From JAFLBI01 sp964616465 (GTDB lineage: Bacteria > Bacteroidota > Bacteroidia > Chitinophagales > Chitinophagaceae): a stretch of DNA of 64,000 bases. The stretch is taken from contig CAZTTO010000006.1 of assembly GCA_964616465.1 (NCBI GenBank), forward strand, positions 1-64,000. Reading direction: 5' to 3'. The first letter of the stretch is position 1, and each line of letters starts with the position of its first letter. The notes under the pieces were generated by a model, which was given only the letters and a program-made list of their open reading frames with translations, searched no databases and was not told where the DNA came from. Of the stretch, positions 15,774-24,464 are shown piece after piece. A program made the position numbers and the translations under genes.

Positions 15774-16173
15774 TTGCTGCTTTTTTAATGGTGATGAAAA
15801 TTTGTTTTCCTTTTTCCAATTCAGGATACACAATTGACAATAATAATTGTAATGCTGCCCTGGACCTGATTCCCTTTCCATTGCCTGTTAAAACAAAAAC
15901 CGGAGCGATACAGCCTTTTGATTCCTTTACAGCATCATTAAAAGCATGAATTAAAATGTAGCTTCTGTTAACCACATTATTCATCAATAGATGCCATTTA
16001 AACCGCTGGCTGTACCTTTTCGTCAGTTCATACTTTCCTTCGGGTATGCAGGACACCCTTGATTGATTTTCTTTCCATGGCAACTCAATAGTGTTACACA
16101 CTTTCACACCATCAATCATTAATTCGCCATTCACACCGTCGGGATAATATGTTCTGATAAGCTCCAGTTTCAT
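15754..16173 (-). CDS. DUF5675 family protein
   Basis: A 139-aa protein matching DUF5675: ELIRTYYPDGVNGELMIDG, the PWKENQSRVSCIPEGKYEL block, and ILIHAFNDAVKESKGCIAPV with a conserved His and Cys. The pattern of a His followed by a Ser/Gly-Cys resembles the catalytic segment of L,D-transpeptidase-like folds, but the family has no proven activity. It is the second gene of the cassette, 18 nt after the 251-aa unknown gene. The ATG at 16173 is preferred to the GTG two codons upstream. Confidence 0.82.
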   Translation of the reverse strand: MKLELIRTYYPDGVNGELMIDGVKVCNTIELPWKENQSRVSCIPEGKYELTKRYSQRFKWHLLMNNVVNRSYILIHAFNDAVKESKGCIAPVFVLTGNGKGIRSRAALQLLLSIVYPELEKGKQIFITIKKAANGNKPK

Positions 16174-16191
16174 TTTCACAGGATTTTTAGA

Positions 16192-16947
16192 TTAGTTGCC
16201 GTCCACATCAACAATTGACAATGCGTTATAGGCGCCGTTTTTCAATGGATACATTTGTCCGTTTACCTGCTGGTAAAATTCAACACCCACCATCAGGAAC
16301 AATGGATGTGTGCTGTTTGCTGTAACTGCATTGCTGAGGTTGATTACTGCAGTAGGGTTTGCATCCCAGGGAAGAATTGCAGTTGCCTGCGTTTCTGCAA
16401 CAAAGCTTTCATTTTCAAAATCAACTTCTGCACCAGCAGACACAATTTTGAAATGGGTGCTGCCTCCAGGAGCTGCAATCATGTTTGCAGGTACAAATGC
16501 AGGCAGATTTACTGCAATAGTGCCAGCAACACGGTCAATAGTGGTTGTAAAAGGTGCATACAATGTAGTGCCCAATTTGCCACTTAAATTGAACTCAAAG
16601 CCTGCAAGCAATTCGGCTTCGCCGTCAATTACATTTCGCTGGCCACGGGTGTTGGTTGTATCTTCCTGTATTACCTCAATCATCTTTTGTGTAAGACGGC
16701 TCACCATGCGGCTGTCAGAAGCGTTTTGAAGCAATGCACGGATAGCATTACGGAGCACCTTACCTGCTTTGCCGGCACGGCCAAATTCAGCGCCGTTTTC
16801 ACGGGTACGCTGAAAGGCAGGGTCGTTGGCGATACGCTCAGCTGGTACACCGCCTTTTTCCCTTGCTAAATAACCATCTTTGGATTTGTAAAACGTAATG
16901 TCACCAATGGTGCCATCCAGTTTGATAATCCCTTTTTGTTTTGCCAT
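16192..16947 (-). CDS. Conserved uncharacterised protein, first gene of the DUF5675 cassette
   Basis: A 251-aa protein from ATG 16947. The N-terminus has a striking motif (GIIKLDGTIGDITFYKSKDG, then LAREKGGV). A basic, helical stretch follows (RENGAEFGRAGKAGKVLRNAIRALL; about 38-65), and the second half is beta-rich and neutral. There is no signal peptide or membrane helix. The arrangement is reminiscent of virion or contractile-tail structural proteins, but I cannot name a family. Similar proteins next to DUF5675 seem typical of Bacteroidota genomes, so the cassette is probably a functional unit. A 17-codon upstream extension with poor composition is rejected. Confidence 0.7.
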   Translation of the reverse strand: MAKQKGIIKLDGTIGDITFYKSKDGYLAREKGGVPAERIANDPAFQRTRENGAEFGRAGKAGKVLRNAIRALLQNASDSRMVSRLTQKMIEVIQEDTTNTRGQRNVIDGEAELLAGFEFNLSGKLGTTLYAPFTTTIDRVAGTIAVNLPAFVPANMIAAPGGSTHFKIVSAGAEVDFENESFVAETQATAILPWDANPTAVINLSNAVTANSTHPLFLMVGVEFYQQVNGQMYPLKNGAYNALSIVDVDGN

Positions 16948-17128
16948 TTTATTGGATTTAAAATTTGTAATGGAAGTGTTTTCATAGGCACACTTCATTA
17001 AGCCTTTGTGAATTCACGAAAACAAAATTTGAAAATGAAAACTTCGGTTGCATCACAGCACTTCCGTTATCGGCTTATATTGCCGCTACCTGCATTTATT
17101 GCTGTTAGTTACTTTATCTTCTTGATTG

Positions 17129-17136
17129 TATTTTTG
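17129..17136 (+). promoter_or_regulatory. TAnnTTTG promoter box upstream of the 67-aa gene
   Basis: TATTTTTG lies about 70 nt before ATG 17205. It falls inside a 66-codon open frame (17008-17208), which argues that this frame is not a gene. Confidence 0.4.
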
Positions 17137-17204
17137 CGTTATGCCTTTACTAAATCAAATAAAGCAGCAGTATGGCAAACCCATACCAAAGGCATGGATA
17201 GAGT

Positions 17205-17408
17205 ATGAAAATGCAACAAACACGGCTCTGCATTTACCCAAAAGATGTGCAGCGTATCACTGGTAAAAGTGAACGCTATGGCCGTATGCTGCTTAATAAA
17301 ATCAAGGAATACTTTGAAAAAGAAGAACACCAGTTTGTAACTGTAGAAGAATTTTGCCTGTACACAGGCATCAAAAAGGAAGAGGTGGTTCTGTTCTTAG
17401 CAGCATAA
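17205..17408 (+). CDS. Small conserved Bacteroidota protein, possible DNA-binding
   Basis: A 67-aa protein with the pattern ICIYPKDVQRITGKSERYGRMLL, then HQFVTVEEFCLYTGI. The two segments look like a pair of helix-turn-helix-like units. Close relatives of this short protein are frequent in Bacteroidota genomes beside integrative elements, though none is characterised as far as I know. It is the last gene before the putative attachment site, a position typical of excision or integration helpers. Confidence 0.7.
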   Translation: MKMQQTRLCIYPKDVQRITGKSERYGRMLLNKIKEYFEKEEHQFVTVEEFCLYTGIKKEEVVLFLAA

Positions 17409-17577
17409 AAACTTGTTCAAAAAACAGTCGGGCTTATGTCATTTTACCAATGAAAATTCATAATTTTACAATACCGATTTGCACCAAAAGCAATCAAAAA
17501 AGCTGGTGAGTATTTCGGTGAGTAAATTTTTGATAACCGCCGAAAGGCTTAATAGTAAAGGGATTGAGAGAACGGGA

Positions 17578-17598
17578 CAAATCCCTCTCTCTCCGCTG
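17578..17598 (+). other. Putative att site: 3'-end fragment of a tRNA-Ser gene
   Basis: The 18 bases AATCCCTCTCTCTCCGCT match the 3' T-arm and acceptor end typical of bacterial tRNA-Ser. The bases upstream do not form the rest of a tRNA (the T-loop reads ACAAAT in place of TTCGAAT). A rho-independent terminator follows 25 nt later, as expected behind a real tRNA gene. This is the usual structure at the far end of an element integrated in a tRNA 3' end. The intact tRNA-Ser should be at the other end, outside the window. Confidence 0.6.
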
Positions 17599-17621
17599 GT
17601 TATACCAACGGAATTCGACTA

Positions 17622-17656
17622 AACCTCACAATATCAATTATTTGTGAGGTTTTTTA
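17622..17656 (+). terminator. Rho-independent terminator beyond the att site
   Basis: AACCTCACAA (17622-17631) pairs perfectly with TTGTGAGGTT (17642-17651) around a 10-nt loop, followed by a run of T. It is probably the original terminator of the tRNA-Ser gene into which the element integrated. Confidence 0.85.
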
Positions 17657-17954
17657 TTGCAAAAAATTCTTAACCAGTTTCATTTTATATGTTTTTGTTC
17701 AGAGGATAAGAACAAAAAACAACTAATCTTAATTCAATTGGGTTAAAATACTATACCATAACACATAAAATATTATCTCTAAGCGTTGAAGAAGATGAAC
17801 ATAAATTTATGAAATACTGATGTTTAAGTCCATTTAATCACCATAAAACAAATTATAATTACTAATAACAAAGTTAATTTTAGTTAAGACCCTTTAAAAT
17901 CATAAAACAATTTCAAAAGTATTGTGTTTTAAGAAATGCAAACATTTTCAGTCA
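17657..17954. other. AT-rich intergenic region before the two-component genes
   Basis: This 300-nt stretch between the terminator and the response-regulator ATG is strongly AT-rich and holds no open frame of note. It should contain the promoter of the two-component operon. I see no convincing TAnnTTTG box, only TAATTTTA-like sequence near 17,875. Confidence 0.4.
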
Positions 17955-18665
17955 ATGACATTATCTGATATTTCAATTAAGCCGCAGATACTATTTGTAG
18001 AAGATGATCTTGAGTTAGGGCCACTCTTAAAGAAAGTTTTAGAAGAGTATAATTATGATGTTCATTGGGTTATTTCAGCAGAGGACGCATCTTTAGTTTT
18101 ACCAGTTATAAAGCCTAATCTTATTATTTCAGACAGAATGTTACCAGGTCAGGATGGTATTAGTTTTTGCAAAAACATACGTGAGCAGGGATTAACAACA
18201 CAAATACTCATGCTCACAGCATTGAATGCAGATAATAATATGGTAGAAGGTTTAGATGCAGGAGCAGATGATTATTTAGGTAAGCCATTTAGCAATCAAG
18301 TATTATTAGCTAAAGTTAGAGCAATGTTAAGGCGCACAGTGGTTTCAGCTAATATAAAAAAAGAACAAATACAACTATCAGATTTAGTTTTATCCATATC
18401 TGAAAGAACAGTAAAAAGAGCAGGGAAACCTATAAGACTTACTGCACGTGAATTCCATTTATTGTACTACCTACTTCGCCATAAAGGGCAAATAAAAACC
18501 AGAGAAGAAATTTTAGAAGCAGTATGGGGTGTTGATTTTGATCCTTGCACCAATGTAGTTGATGTTTATATTAATTATCTGCGAAATAAAATTGATAAGC
18601 CTTATGAACAAAAGCTATTGCATACATATATTGGACTTGGTTATTCTTTGAAAGAAAAACCATGA
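17955..18665 (+). CDS. OmpR-family response regulator
   Basis: A 236-aa two-domain regulator. The receiver domain has the acidic pocket VEDD, phospho-acceptor aspartate in NLIISDRMLPG (D60 counted from ATG 17955), TAL and GKPF. The C-terminal winged helix is of the OmpR/PhoB type (LTAREFHLLYYLLRHKG...TREEILEAVWG...VDVYINYLRNKI). The frame extends to a TTG at 17922, but ATG 17955 places the receiver correctly. Its stop overlaps the kinase start by ATGA. The genes that follow (lipoprotein and outer-membrane protein) are plausible targets. Confidence 0.9.
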   Translation: MTLSDISIKPQILFVEDDLELGPLLKKVLEEYNYDVHWVISAEDASLVLPVIKPNLIISDRMLPGQDGISFCKNIREQGLTTQILMLTALNADNNMVEGLDAGADDYLGKPFSNQVLLAKVRAMLRRTVVSANIKKEQIQLSDLVLSISERTVKRAGKPIRLTAREFHLLYYLLRHKGQIKTREEILEAVWGVDFDPCTNVVDVYINYLRNKIDKPYEQKLLHTYIGLGYSLKEKP

Positions 18666-20047
18666 ATAATTTAAGTAAATTTCAGAGATTGACAATTCGA
18701 TGGCGCTTAACTATAATTTTTGCAGTTAGTGCTACTTTAATTCTAATTTTTGCAGGGTACTTTATATATACTTTCTCTGCAAGCTTCCGTAAAAATGAAT
18801 TCAAGCTCCGCTTACAGAATAGACTGGAAGAGGTGCAAGAAATATTACGATCAAATCCCGATGGGCCATTACCAGAGTTTTCAAAATATGATGAAGCCGT
18901 TCTTCCACGAGAGCAATTATTATTAATTGACAACGTGGATACTTTCAAGCTCAATACACAAGAAGGGGATATAATAATTTTTAAAAAACAAATTAATACA
19001 AAAGAAAAACCAACCTATTTCAAAATCAGTCGCCGAAACATTGCAGTATACTACGATGAAATATTAGAACGATTTATAATTGTTTCAGCTATAGATGTGT
19101 ACGGGTTCACTAAAATGAATAATCTAAAAAAGGTAATTATTATATGCCTTATTTGTTCAGTAATCATGCTAGCATTTGTTAGTTGGTATTGGACACGTAG
19201 AATGTTAGCCCCTATAGCAGCTAAAATAAATAAAGCTAGATTGATAGAAACCAGCAGCTTAAACTTGCGTTTAGAAATAAAAAATCCTTCTGATGAGTTA
19301 GGGTTGCTTGCACAAACTTTTAATCAAATGCTTGATCGATTAGAAAAGGGCTTTAAAATTCAGCAACAGTTTATTGGAAATGCTTCACATGAATTTCGAA
19401 CACCCATTACAGTTATGCGTACAGAGGCCGAATGGGCACTAAATCGTCAAAGAAGTTCGGAAGAATATCAATTAGTATTAAGTAAAGTTTTAGAAAAATG
19501 TAAGCTTTTGGGGCAATTAGTTGATAGGCTTTTAATACTAGCAAGGTTAGAAGGCCCTCAGTTGGTTAGAGATATGCAAAATTTTCGATTAGATGAATTA
19601 GTGATTCAAACTGTTGAGTCATTCCGAGATGATCAAAAAAAAGTTATGATAAACTGTTTTATAGAATCTACTGATGAAATTGATTATCTCGTACAAGGAG
19701 ATGCCAGCATGATTCAAACGGCTTTGAGTAACTTAATAGATAATGCTTTGAAATATGGACTTAACAACCCAGTAAACATAAGTTTATCATCGAAAAGTAG
19801 TTTTTATTGTTGTGAAATTCAAGATAAAGGAATTGGAGTTGATGAAAATGATATATCGGAATTGTTCCAACCTTTTTATAGATCGGCTAAAGCGCGAGTA
19901 ATTGCGTCAGGTACAGGTATAGGATTAGCATTAGTATACACGATTACACAATGGCATGGCGGAAGTATAAAAGTAAATTCCATGAATGGTACTACAACAT
20001 TTAGCCTTTATTTACCAAAAACTCAAAAAAATTTAATGGCAATCTAA
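18662..20047 (+). CDS. Sensor histidine kinase of the OmpR-type pair
   Basis: A 461-aa membrane kinase. Helix 1 spans about residues 15-35, a periplasmic sensor about 36-160, and helix 2 about 158-178. A HAMP region (RRMLAPIAAKINKAR), the HisKA dimer with H243 in NASHEFRTP, and a HATPase domain with NLIDNALKYG, DKGIGV and GTGIGLALV follow. All catalytic elements are present. It overlaps the response-regulator gene by 4 nt and surely forms a pair with it. The sensor domain of about 120 residues is not a family I recognise, so the signal is unknown. Confidence 0.92.
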   Translation: MNNLSKFQRLTIRWRLTIIFAVSATLILIFAGYFIYTFSASFRKNEFKLRLQNRLEEVQEILRSNPDGPLPEFSKYDEAVLPREQLLLIDNVDTFKLNTQEGDIIIFKKQINTKEKPTYFKISRRNIAVYYDEILERFIIVSAIDVYGFTKMNNLKKVIIICLICSVIMLAFVSWYWTRRMLAPIAAKINKARLIETSSLNLRLEIKNPSDELGLLAQTFNQMLDRLEKGFKIQQQFIGNASHEFRTPITVMRTEAEWALNRQRSSEEYQLVLSKVLEKCKLLGQLVDRLLILARLEGPQLVRDMQNFRLDELVIQTVESFRDDQKKVMINCFIESTDEIDYLVQGDASMIQTALSNLIDNALKYGLNNPVNISLSSKSSFYCCEIQDKGIGVDENDISELFQPFYRSAKARVIASGTGIGLALVYTITQWHGGSIKVNSMNGTTTFSLYLPKTQKNLMAI

Positions 20048-20279
20048 TTTCTTTCTAATTCCATTCTAATAATGACAACAGACTTTTGCAGTATGTGAGT
20101 ATAACGAAGTTTTAGAAATTCAAAAGGAATCCTGCAGAAGTTAATTTATTTAACATTTTTTACTAAATGACCTGAAGATCATTCTAGTGAAATAAAACAT
20201 TCTATTGTTGAATTTTTTGTACTCATTTAGCGGACTTGCCGAACACCGCTTGTAAGAAGTAGGCCAAAAAAATATAATT

Positions 20280-20945
20280 ATGAAAAAGAATTTTCTATTG
20301 ATCTTGTCAAGCGTTGCAATTATGCTAACTTCTTGTAAAGAAGAAACAAGTAACTCCTCTGCAAATACAACTAAGTCTTTGACTGCTACAAGTCCCGAAG
20401 TACAAAAAGTAATTGATGAACTTAACTTAGTTTATGTTGAAGAAGGTGCTCAAAACGTCATAACATATGATGAAGTACATGCAGCAGAACAAGCTTGGTG
20501 TGATGCACTTGTGCAAATAGGCAAAATAAAAGAGGAAGGTGGAGACTACAGAGCTTTTGCTGAACAGGTTCTTGCAGAATCATATAATTTTGATTATGGA
20601 AAGGTATTTTTTAAGCCGACTTTAGCATTCGGAAATCAAACTTTCAGAACAACCAAAAAAGGTGCTTTATCTTATTTTGTAGGTGGTGATCCCGATTTTC
20701 CTAATGACAAAGGTTTTGCTCTCAAACCATGGGTATCTGCTAAATATGATAACATTGGCGAGAAAAATGAAGGCATTCAAATATATGGATCTGTTGCAAT
20801 TACAATGGGACAAGTTACATTCACAGGTAAAGATGGAAAAGATGTAACTGTTGAGAAAACTTGGGTATTTAGAAAAGGTAAAGATGGTAAGTTGCGAATT
20901 ATAGTTCACAAATCTTCAATTCCATTTTCTCCAAAAGAATCATAA
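20280..20945 (+). CDS. NTF2-like lipoprotein
   Basis: The 221-aa product is a lipoprotein: the signal peptide ends in a lipobox (IMLTSC, Cys19). The mature part (about 55-215) is an NTF2/SnoaL-like fold with the pattern WCDALVQIGK, GKVFFKPTLAFG, ALSYFVGGDPDFPNDKGFALKPW and KTWVFRKGKDGKLRIIVHKSS. Proteins of this family are sometimes labelled phosphoribosyl-AMP cyclohydrolase in databases, but none of the HisI zinc or catalytic motifs is visible. The gene follows the two-component operon by 232 nt and precedes a DUF2490 gene, with a strong terminator between. Confidence 0.75.
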   Translation: MKKNFLLILSSVAIMLTSCKEETSNSSANTTKSLTATSPEVQKVIDELNLVYVEEGAQNVITYDEVHAAEQAWCDALVQIGKIKEEGGDYRAFAEQVLAESYNFDYGKVFFKPTLAFGNQTFRTTKKGALSYFVGGDPDFPNDKGFALKPWVSAKYDNIGEKNEGIQIYGSVAITMGQVTFTGKDGKDVTVEKTWVFRKGKDGKLRIIVHKSSIPFSPKES

Positions 20946-20953
20946 TGCTATTT

Positions 20954-20982
20954 GGGTTGAGTAATTTACTCAACCCTTTTTT
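20954..20982 (+). terminator. Rho-independent terminator after the NTF2-like gene
   Basis: GGGTTGAGTAA (20954-20964) pairs with TTACTCAACCC (20966-20976), followed by TTTTTT. It begins 8 nt after the stop codon at 20945. Confidence 0.9.
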
Positions 20983-20991
20983 AAAATATAA

Positions 20992-21777
20992 ATGAGAATG
21001 AGTCATAAAATTTATTTTTTAGCGCTTTTATGTTTATGCAGTTCAATTTCATATTCGCAAAATAATAGACTTAATCACAGGAATACAGTTGGCTGGTATA
21101 ATTATTTTGGTACTATAAAAATGTCTAAAAAATTTGACATACATACTGAATATCAATGGCGGAGAAATGACGTTGTTACTGAATGGCAACAAAGCCTTTT
21201 AAGGGTGGGATTAAATTATAGTTTAAATCCCAGAGTTTTACTTAGAGTTGGATATGCTTGGATTGAAACATTTCCCTATGGTGAAGTTTCAATAAATGCA
21301 CTTGGAAGAGATTTTACTGAACATAGAACTTTTCAAATGGTGCAGCTTTCTCAAAAAGAAGGAAAAATAGATATATCGCATCGTTTTATGCTTGAACAAC
21401 GATTTGTAGGTAGATATAGTTCTGAAAGTGAAAGTAAAGAAGATGAGTTTCCATTATTACACAGAATGAGATATATGTTTAGAATGCAAATACCATTGAA
21501 AGCTAATGTGAAAAAAGAAAATTTTCCCTATTTGGCTTTGTATGATGAAATCTTTATAGGTTTTGGCAGAAATGTTACAGCAAATATTTTTGATCAAAAC
21601 AGATTTGGAATATTGGTTGGTTATCGATTTAATCAACGAGTTAGAATTGAAACTGGTTATCTCAATCAGATTATTCAATTTGGAAGACAAATTGATAATA
21701 GAAATATATTTCAGTACAATAATGGACTAATTACAAATATAAACCTCAACTTAATTATCTTAAAAAATAGGAACTAA
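20992..21777 (+). CDS. DUF2490 outer-membrane protein
   Basis: A 261-aa protein with a signal peptide (cleavage near ISYSQ) and alternating hydrophobic/polar strands ending in an aromatic-rich pattern, as in a 10-12-stranded beta barrel. It carries the DUF2490 pattern: GWYNYFGTIKMSKKFDIHTEYQWRR, then LLRVGLNYSLNPRVLLRVGYAW, RFMLEQRF and an RIETGYLNQ strand. Such proteins sit in the outer membrane of Bacteroidota and have no assigned function. The start may be ATG 20992 or ATG 20998. Confidence 0.85.
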   Translation: MRMSHKIYFLALLCLCSSISYSQNNRLNHRNTVGWYNYFGTIKMSKKFDIHTEYQWRRNDVVTEWQQSLLRVGLNYSLNPRVLLRVGYAWIETFPYGEVSINALGRDFTEHRTFQMVQLSQKEGKIDISHRFMLEQRFVGRYSSESESKEDEFPLLHRMRYMFRMQIPLKANVKKENFPYLALYDEIFIGFGRNVTANIFDQNRFGILVGYRFNQRVRIETGYLNQIIQFGRQIDNRNIFQYNNGLITNINLNLIILKNRN

Positions 21778-21811
21778 AAATTCTATAAGATTAAAATTTA
21801 TATAATTCCAA

Positions 21812-22465
21812 ATGCCCCACAGTTTTTTACTAATACTCAGTTTGCTTCTTCTTTCCTGCACTACATCAACTAATAAAGATTTGGAAGAAAGTAAAACCTA
21901 TTCTGTTGATGAAAATGTATGGATGAAGGACTCGAGTGAACAAGGTATTTTTATTCCAGAGGAATTTGTTGCAGGCACCGCCAATTGGAATAATCTGATG
22001 GATTGGAGCTTTGTATACTTTTCATACCTCGACCAGTCACTTCAGAGAGAAAATATGCTAGTTGATTCTGTAGATGTTAATAATGACAAGAAGGCTGATT
22101 TTCTATTTACACAAGTAAGACCTGCTCAAAATAGCTTAAACTTTTTGTTTAAAAAGGGTAACAAAGGATATTCCTACCTAGGACAAATCAACGCATCGCA
22201 ATACAAAATTGTTATTTGTTCAACTGAACCCAACTATATCCTCACAACACAACATGTATCTACGGATGAGCAAGTATTAGAACTCTATTCAATTAACCAA
22301 TCGCTACTAGAGAGGAAAGGGAAATCTATACAGATTTCAAAAGGACAACTATACAAAGAAGAGAATACTTTACTTACTGATACAAACTTAATTGCAACCA
22401 TTACAAGCAGCGAGCCAGTTATTAAAATGGCTGTAACTAACTTAAAATCGATATTTCAATTTTAA
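21812..22465 (+). CDS. Uncharacterised lipoprotein
   Basis: A 217-aa protein with a lipoprotein signal peptide (LILSLLLLSC, Cys16). The middle contains a VNNDKKADFLF segment that resembles a calcium-binding FG-GAP/VCBS-type repeat (D-x-N-x-D-x-x-x-D pattern), followed by beta-rich sequence. I recognise no named family. It follows the DUF2490 gene by 34 nt on the same strand, so the two may be co-transcribed and act in the envelope together. Confidence 0.65.
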   Translation: MPHSFLLILSLLLLSCTTSTNKDLEESKTYSVDENVWMKDSSEQGIFIPEEFVAGTANWNNLMDWSFVYFSYLDQSLQRENMLVDSVDVNNDKKADFLFTQVRPAQNSLNFLFKKGNKGYSYLGQINASQYKIVICSTEPNYILTTQHVSTDEQVLELYSINQSLLERKGKSIQISKGQLYKEENTLLTDTNLIATITSSEPVIKMAVTNLKSIFQF

Positions 22466-22554
22466 CCCATACAATTAGTTTTTACAACCTGTGTGAATTT
22501 TTAAAAAATAGATTCCTACCTCTAAAAGGGAAAAATTAATACCCTGCTTGCTCA

Positions 22555-24375
22555 TCATTGCTTAACTATTGCAACAGTTACGACTTTATTTTTAGTGATA
22601 AGTGATATATAATATACACCCTGTTTCAACTGTGCAACCTGTAGCGGTGTTTGATGCAATCCAACAGATCTGAATCCTTGCGGATAGCTTGAAATTAATC
22701 TTCCATTTAAATCTGTAATTCTTAGCTCTACCTCCCCTGCTGCTGGTATTCGGTATTGTACCTGTGCTATACTTGTCAATGGATTCGGACTAACTTGTAG
22801 CCGCAAGTCAGATTCAGTATTTATGGGATTAATTGCAGTAAGGAATACACTAGCTGTAAAAACATTCGATACAACACTTTCGTTGTGCAAGCGGTCGAGA
22901 GCTGTTATAGTGTAGAAATAAGTATTTCCTACTGGAACTGTTTCTTCGAACTGAGTTGAGTCTGCTGGCAGTATCCACCTGATTGAACTGGCATCAGATG
23001 TATTCACAGGATTTTGTAATGACCTATACACCACATATTGTCGCACTTTAGATAACTCGTCCTGCGTGGTGCTTGGTGCTGTCCAATTTAAACGCACTGT
23101 ATTCCCAACTACAGTTCCTATGACATTCATCGGAGCAGGCGGAGCAACATCATCTTTCCAAGACATCTGTGGCAATAAAGCCGGTGAAGCAAAATAACGG
23201 CTAGCTAAAGAATCTCTTACACCGTTAGGATTAGTCGTGATACTCCTGGCTCGAAAAAAAACCGATCCACTAAAGTTGTTATTTGCCCTGTTCAATCTTA
23301 TTTGCGCTGGTATCTGATTAGGATCATTCCAATTCACATCTGCATCAGCATTAACTTTATAAGCAGCCATTCCACTATAAATATGTCGCCTTCCTCCCAA
23401 TGCATTCCACCAAGGCACCAATACGGAATAGTTGGCTGCATTAAATCCAATGCTCCAATATAATTGAGGCACCATATAATCTATCCAATCATTTTGCATC
23501 CACTTTCTACTATCGGCATAAATTGCACTAAAGCTTTGCAATCCGTTTGTTGCCGATCCGCCCGACACAGAAGATGCATTCGCCCAAATTCCAAAAGGTG
23601 ATACACCAAACTTAACCCAAGGCTTCACTGCACGAACGCTATCATAGGTTCTTTTGATGAGTGTATCAATATTAGCCCTGCGCCAATCGTTTCTTCCTGT
23701 AATCGTGTTTGGAAATCCACGAGAGTGTGTAGCGAAAGTAGCATCATCATTAAATGGCGCTATGCTTCCTGAGGGCGGATAAGGATAAAAATAGTCGTCA
23801 TAATGAATCCCATCAACGTCATATCTCCGCAACACATCCATCACAACGCGAATTATATAATTGGGAACATCGGGAATACCGGGATCTAAAATGCGCAGCG
23901 TACCTTGTGCTAACAACCACTCGGGTCTGGTCCGTGCAATATGTGTTGTAGAAAAATTATTAATGTTATTGAAATTAGAAACAGCTCTATACGGATTGAA
24001 CCAGGCATGGATTTCCATACTTCTCTTTCTGCATTCTTCTATCACAAACTGAAGAGGGTCGTACACTGGATTAGGGCCAGCACCAGCATTTGCAGTCGAA
24101 AAAATATCAGCCCAAGGTTCAATGCTGCTAATATAAGTAGCATCGCACTGACTTCTAACCTGAAAGTAAATAGTATTCATTCCAGCAGCTTTCAACTGGT
24201 CGAGCATGGTTACTAATTCTGCTCGCTGTTGCGTTGGGGTTAAACTTCTTGAAGAAGGCCAATCGAGGTTTGACACAGTTGAAATCCACGTACCTCGAAC
24301 CTCACGCTTTACTGACTGTGAAGAAGCGAATTTAACGGTCAATAATACGAATAAGAACACTGTCCAAAAACGCAT
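22555..24375 (-). CDS. Secreted GHL10-type glycoside hydrolase with T9SS sorting domain
   Basis: A 606-aa exported protein. A signal peptide (about 1-19) leads to a GHL10/DUF187 hydrolase domain (about 21-340): REVRGTWISTV, GMNTIYFQVR, EIHAWFNPYR, DVDGIHYDDYFYPYP and VKFGVSPFGIW. A fibronectin type III domain covers about 415-510. The C-terminal 75 residues are a type IX secretion sorting domain (SPNPLTS...GELRITDLNG-like...GVYYISL). Relatives act on cell-wall or envelope glycans; the substrate is not proven. ATG 24375 is preferred: the upstream TTG (24396) lies inside a TATTTTG promoter-like box. Confidence 0.85.
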   Translation of the reverse strand: MRFWTVFLFVLLTVKFASSQSVKREVRGTWISTVSNLDWPSSRSLTPTQQRAELVTMLDQLKAAGMNTIYFQVRSQCDATYISSIEPWADIFSTANAGAGPNPVYDPLQFVIEECRKRSMEIHAWFNPYRAVSNFNNINNFSTTHIARTRPEWLLAQGTLRILDPGIPDVPNYIIRVVMDVLRRYDVDGIHYDDYFYPYPPSGSIAPFNDDATFATHSRGFPNTITGRNDWRRANIDTLIKRTYDSVRAVKPWVKFGVSPFGIWANASSVSGGSATNGLQSFSAIYADSRKWMQNDWIDYMVPQLYWSIGFNAANYSVLVPWWNALGGRRHIYSGMAAYKVNADADVNWNDPNQIPAQIRLNRANNNFSGSVFFRARSITTNPNGVRDSLASRYFASPALLPQMSWKDDVAPPAPMNVIGTVVGNTVRLNWTAPSTTQDELSKVRQYVVYRSLQNPVNTSDASSIRWILPADSTQFEETVPVGNTYFYTITALDRLHNESVVSNVFTASVFLTAINPINTESDLRLQVSPNPLTSIAQVQYRIPAAGEVELRITDLNGRLISSYPQGFRSVGLHQTPLQVAQLKQGVYYISLITKNKVVTVAIVKQ

Positions 24376-24464
24376 TTTCTTGCATATTTTCAGCAAAATA
24401 GCGCAAAATATTGCAATTTCAAGCAGAAAACTCCATCAAATGCTCAGCAAAGCAACTAAACGGG

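Larger units (their letters stand above)
1..17598. mobile_element. Right part of an integrative (conjugative) element
   Basis: The region carries an RteC excision-regulator homologue, an HTH protein, a replication-initiator-like protein, a DnaC-like ATPase, DUF6943, hipBA, a PIN protein and a nuclease-ATPase fusion. It ends at a tRNA-Ser 3'-end fragment with a terminator just beyond it. No integrase, relaxase or tra gene is visible, so the left end and the transfer functions, if present, lie outside the window. The right boundary is read from the tRNA fragment. The left boundary is unknown, and position 1 is only the window edge. Whether the copper genes at 0-4.6 kb belong to the same element is inferred from their position next to rteC. 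Confidence 0.6.

Noticed and set aside
17008..17208. 66-codon plus-strand frame before the small HTH-like gene
   Set aside because: A TATTTTTG promoter-like box lies within it and the translation looks random apart from one hydrophobic stretch.
22555..24396. TTG start at 24396 for the GHL10 hydrolase
   Set aside because: The TTG lies inside a TATTTTG promoter-like box, and ATG 24375 begins a normal signal peptide.
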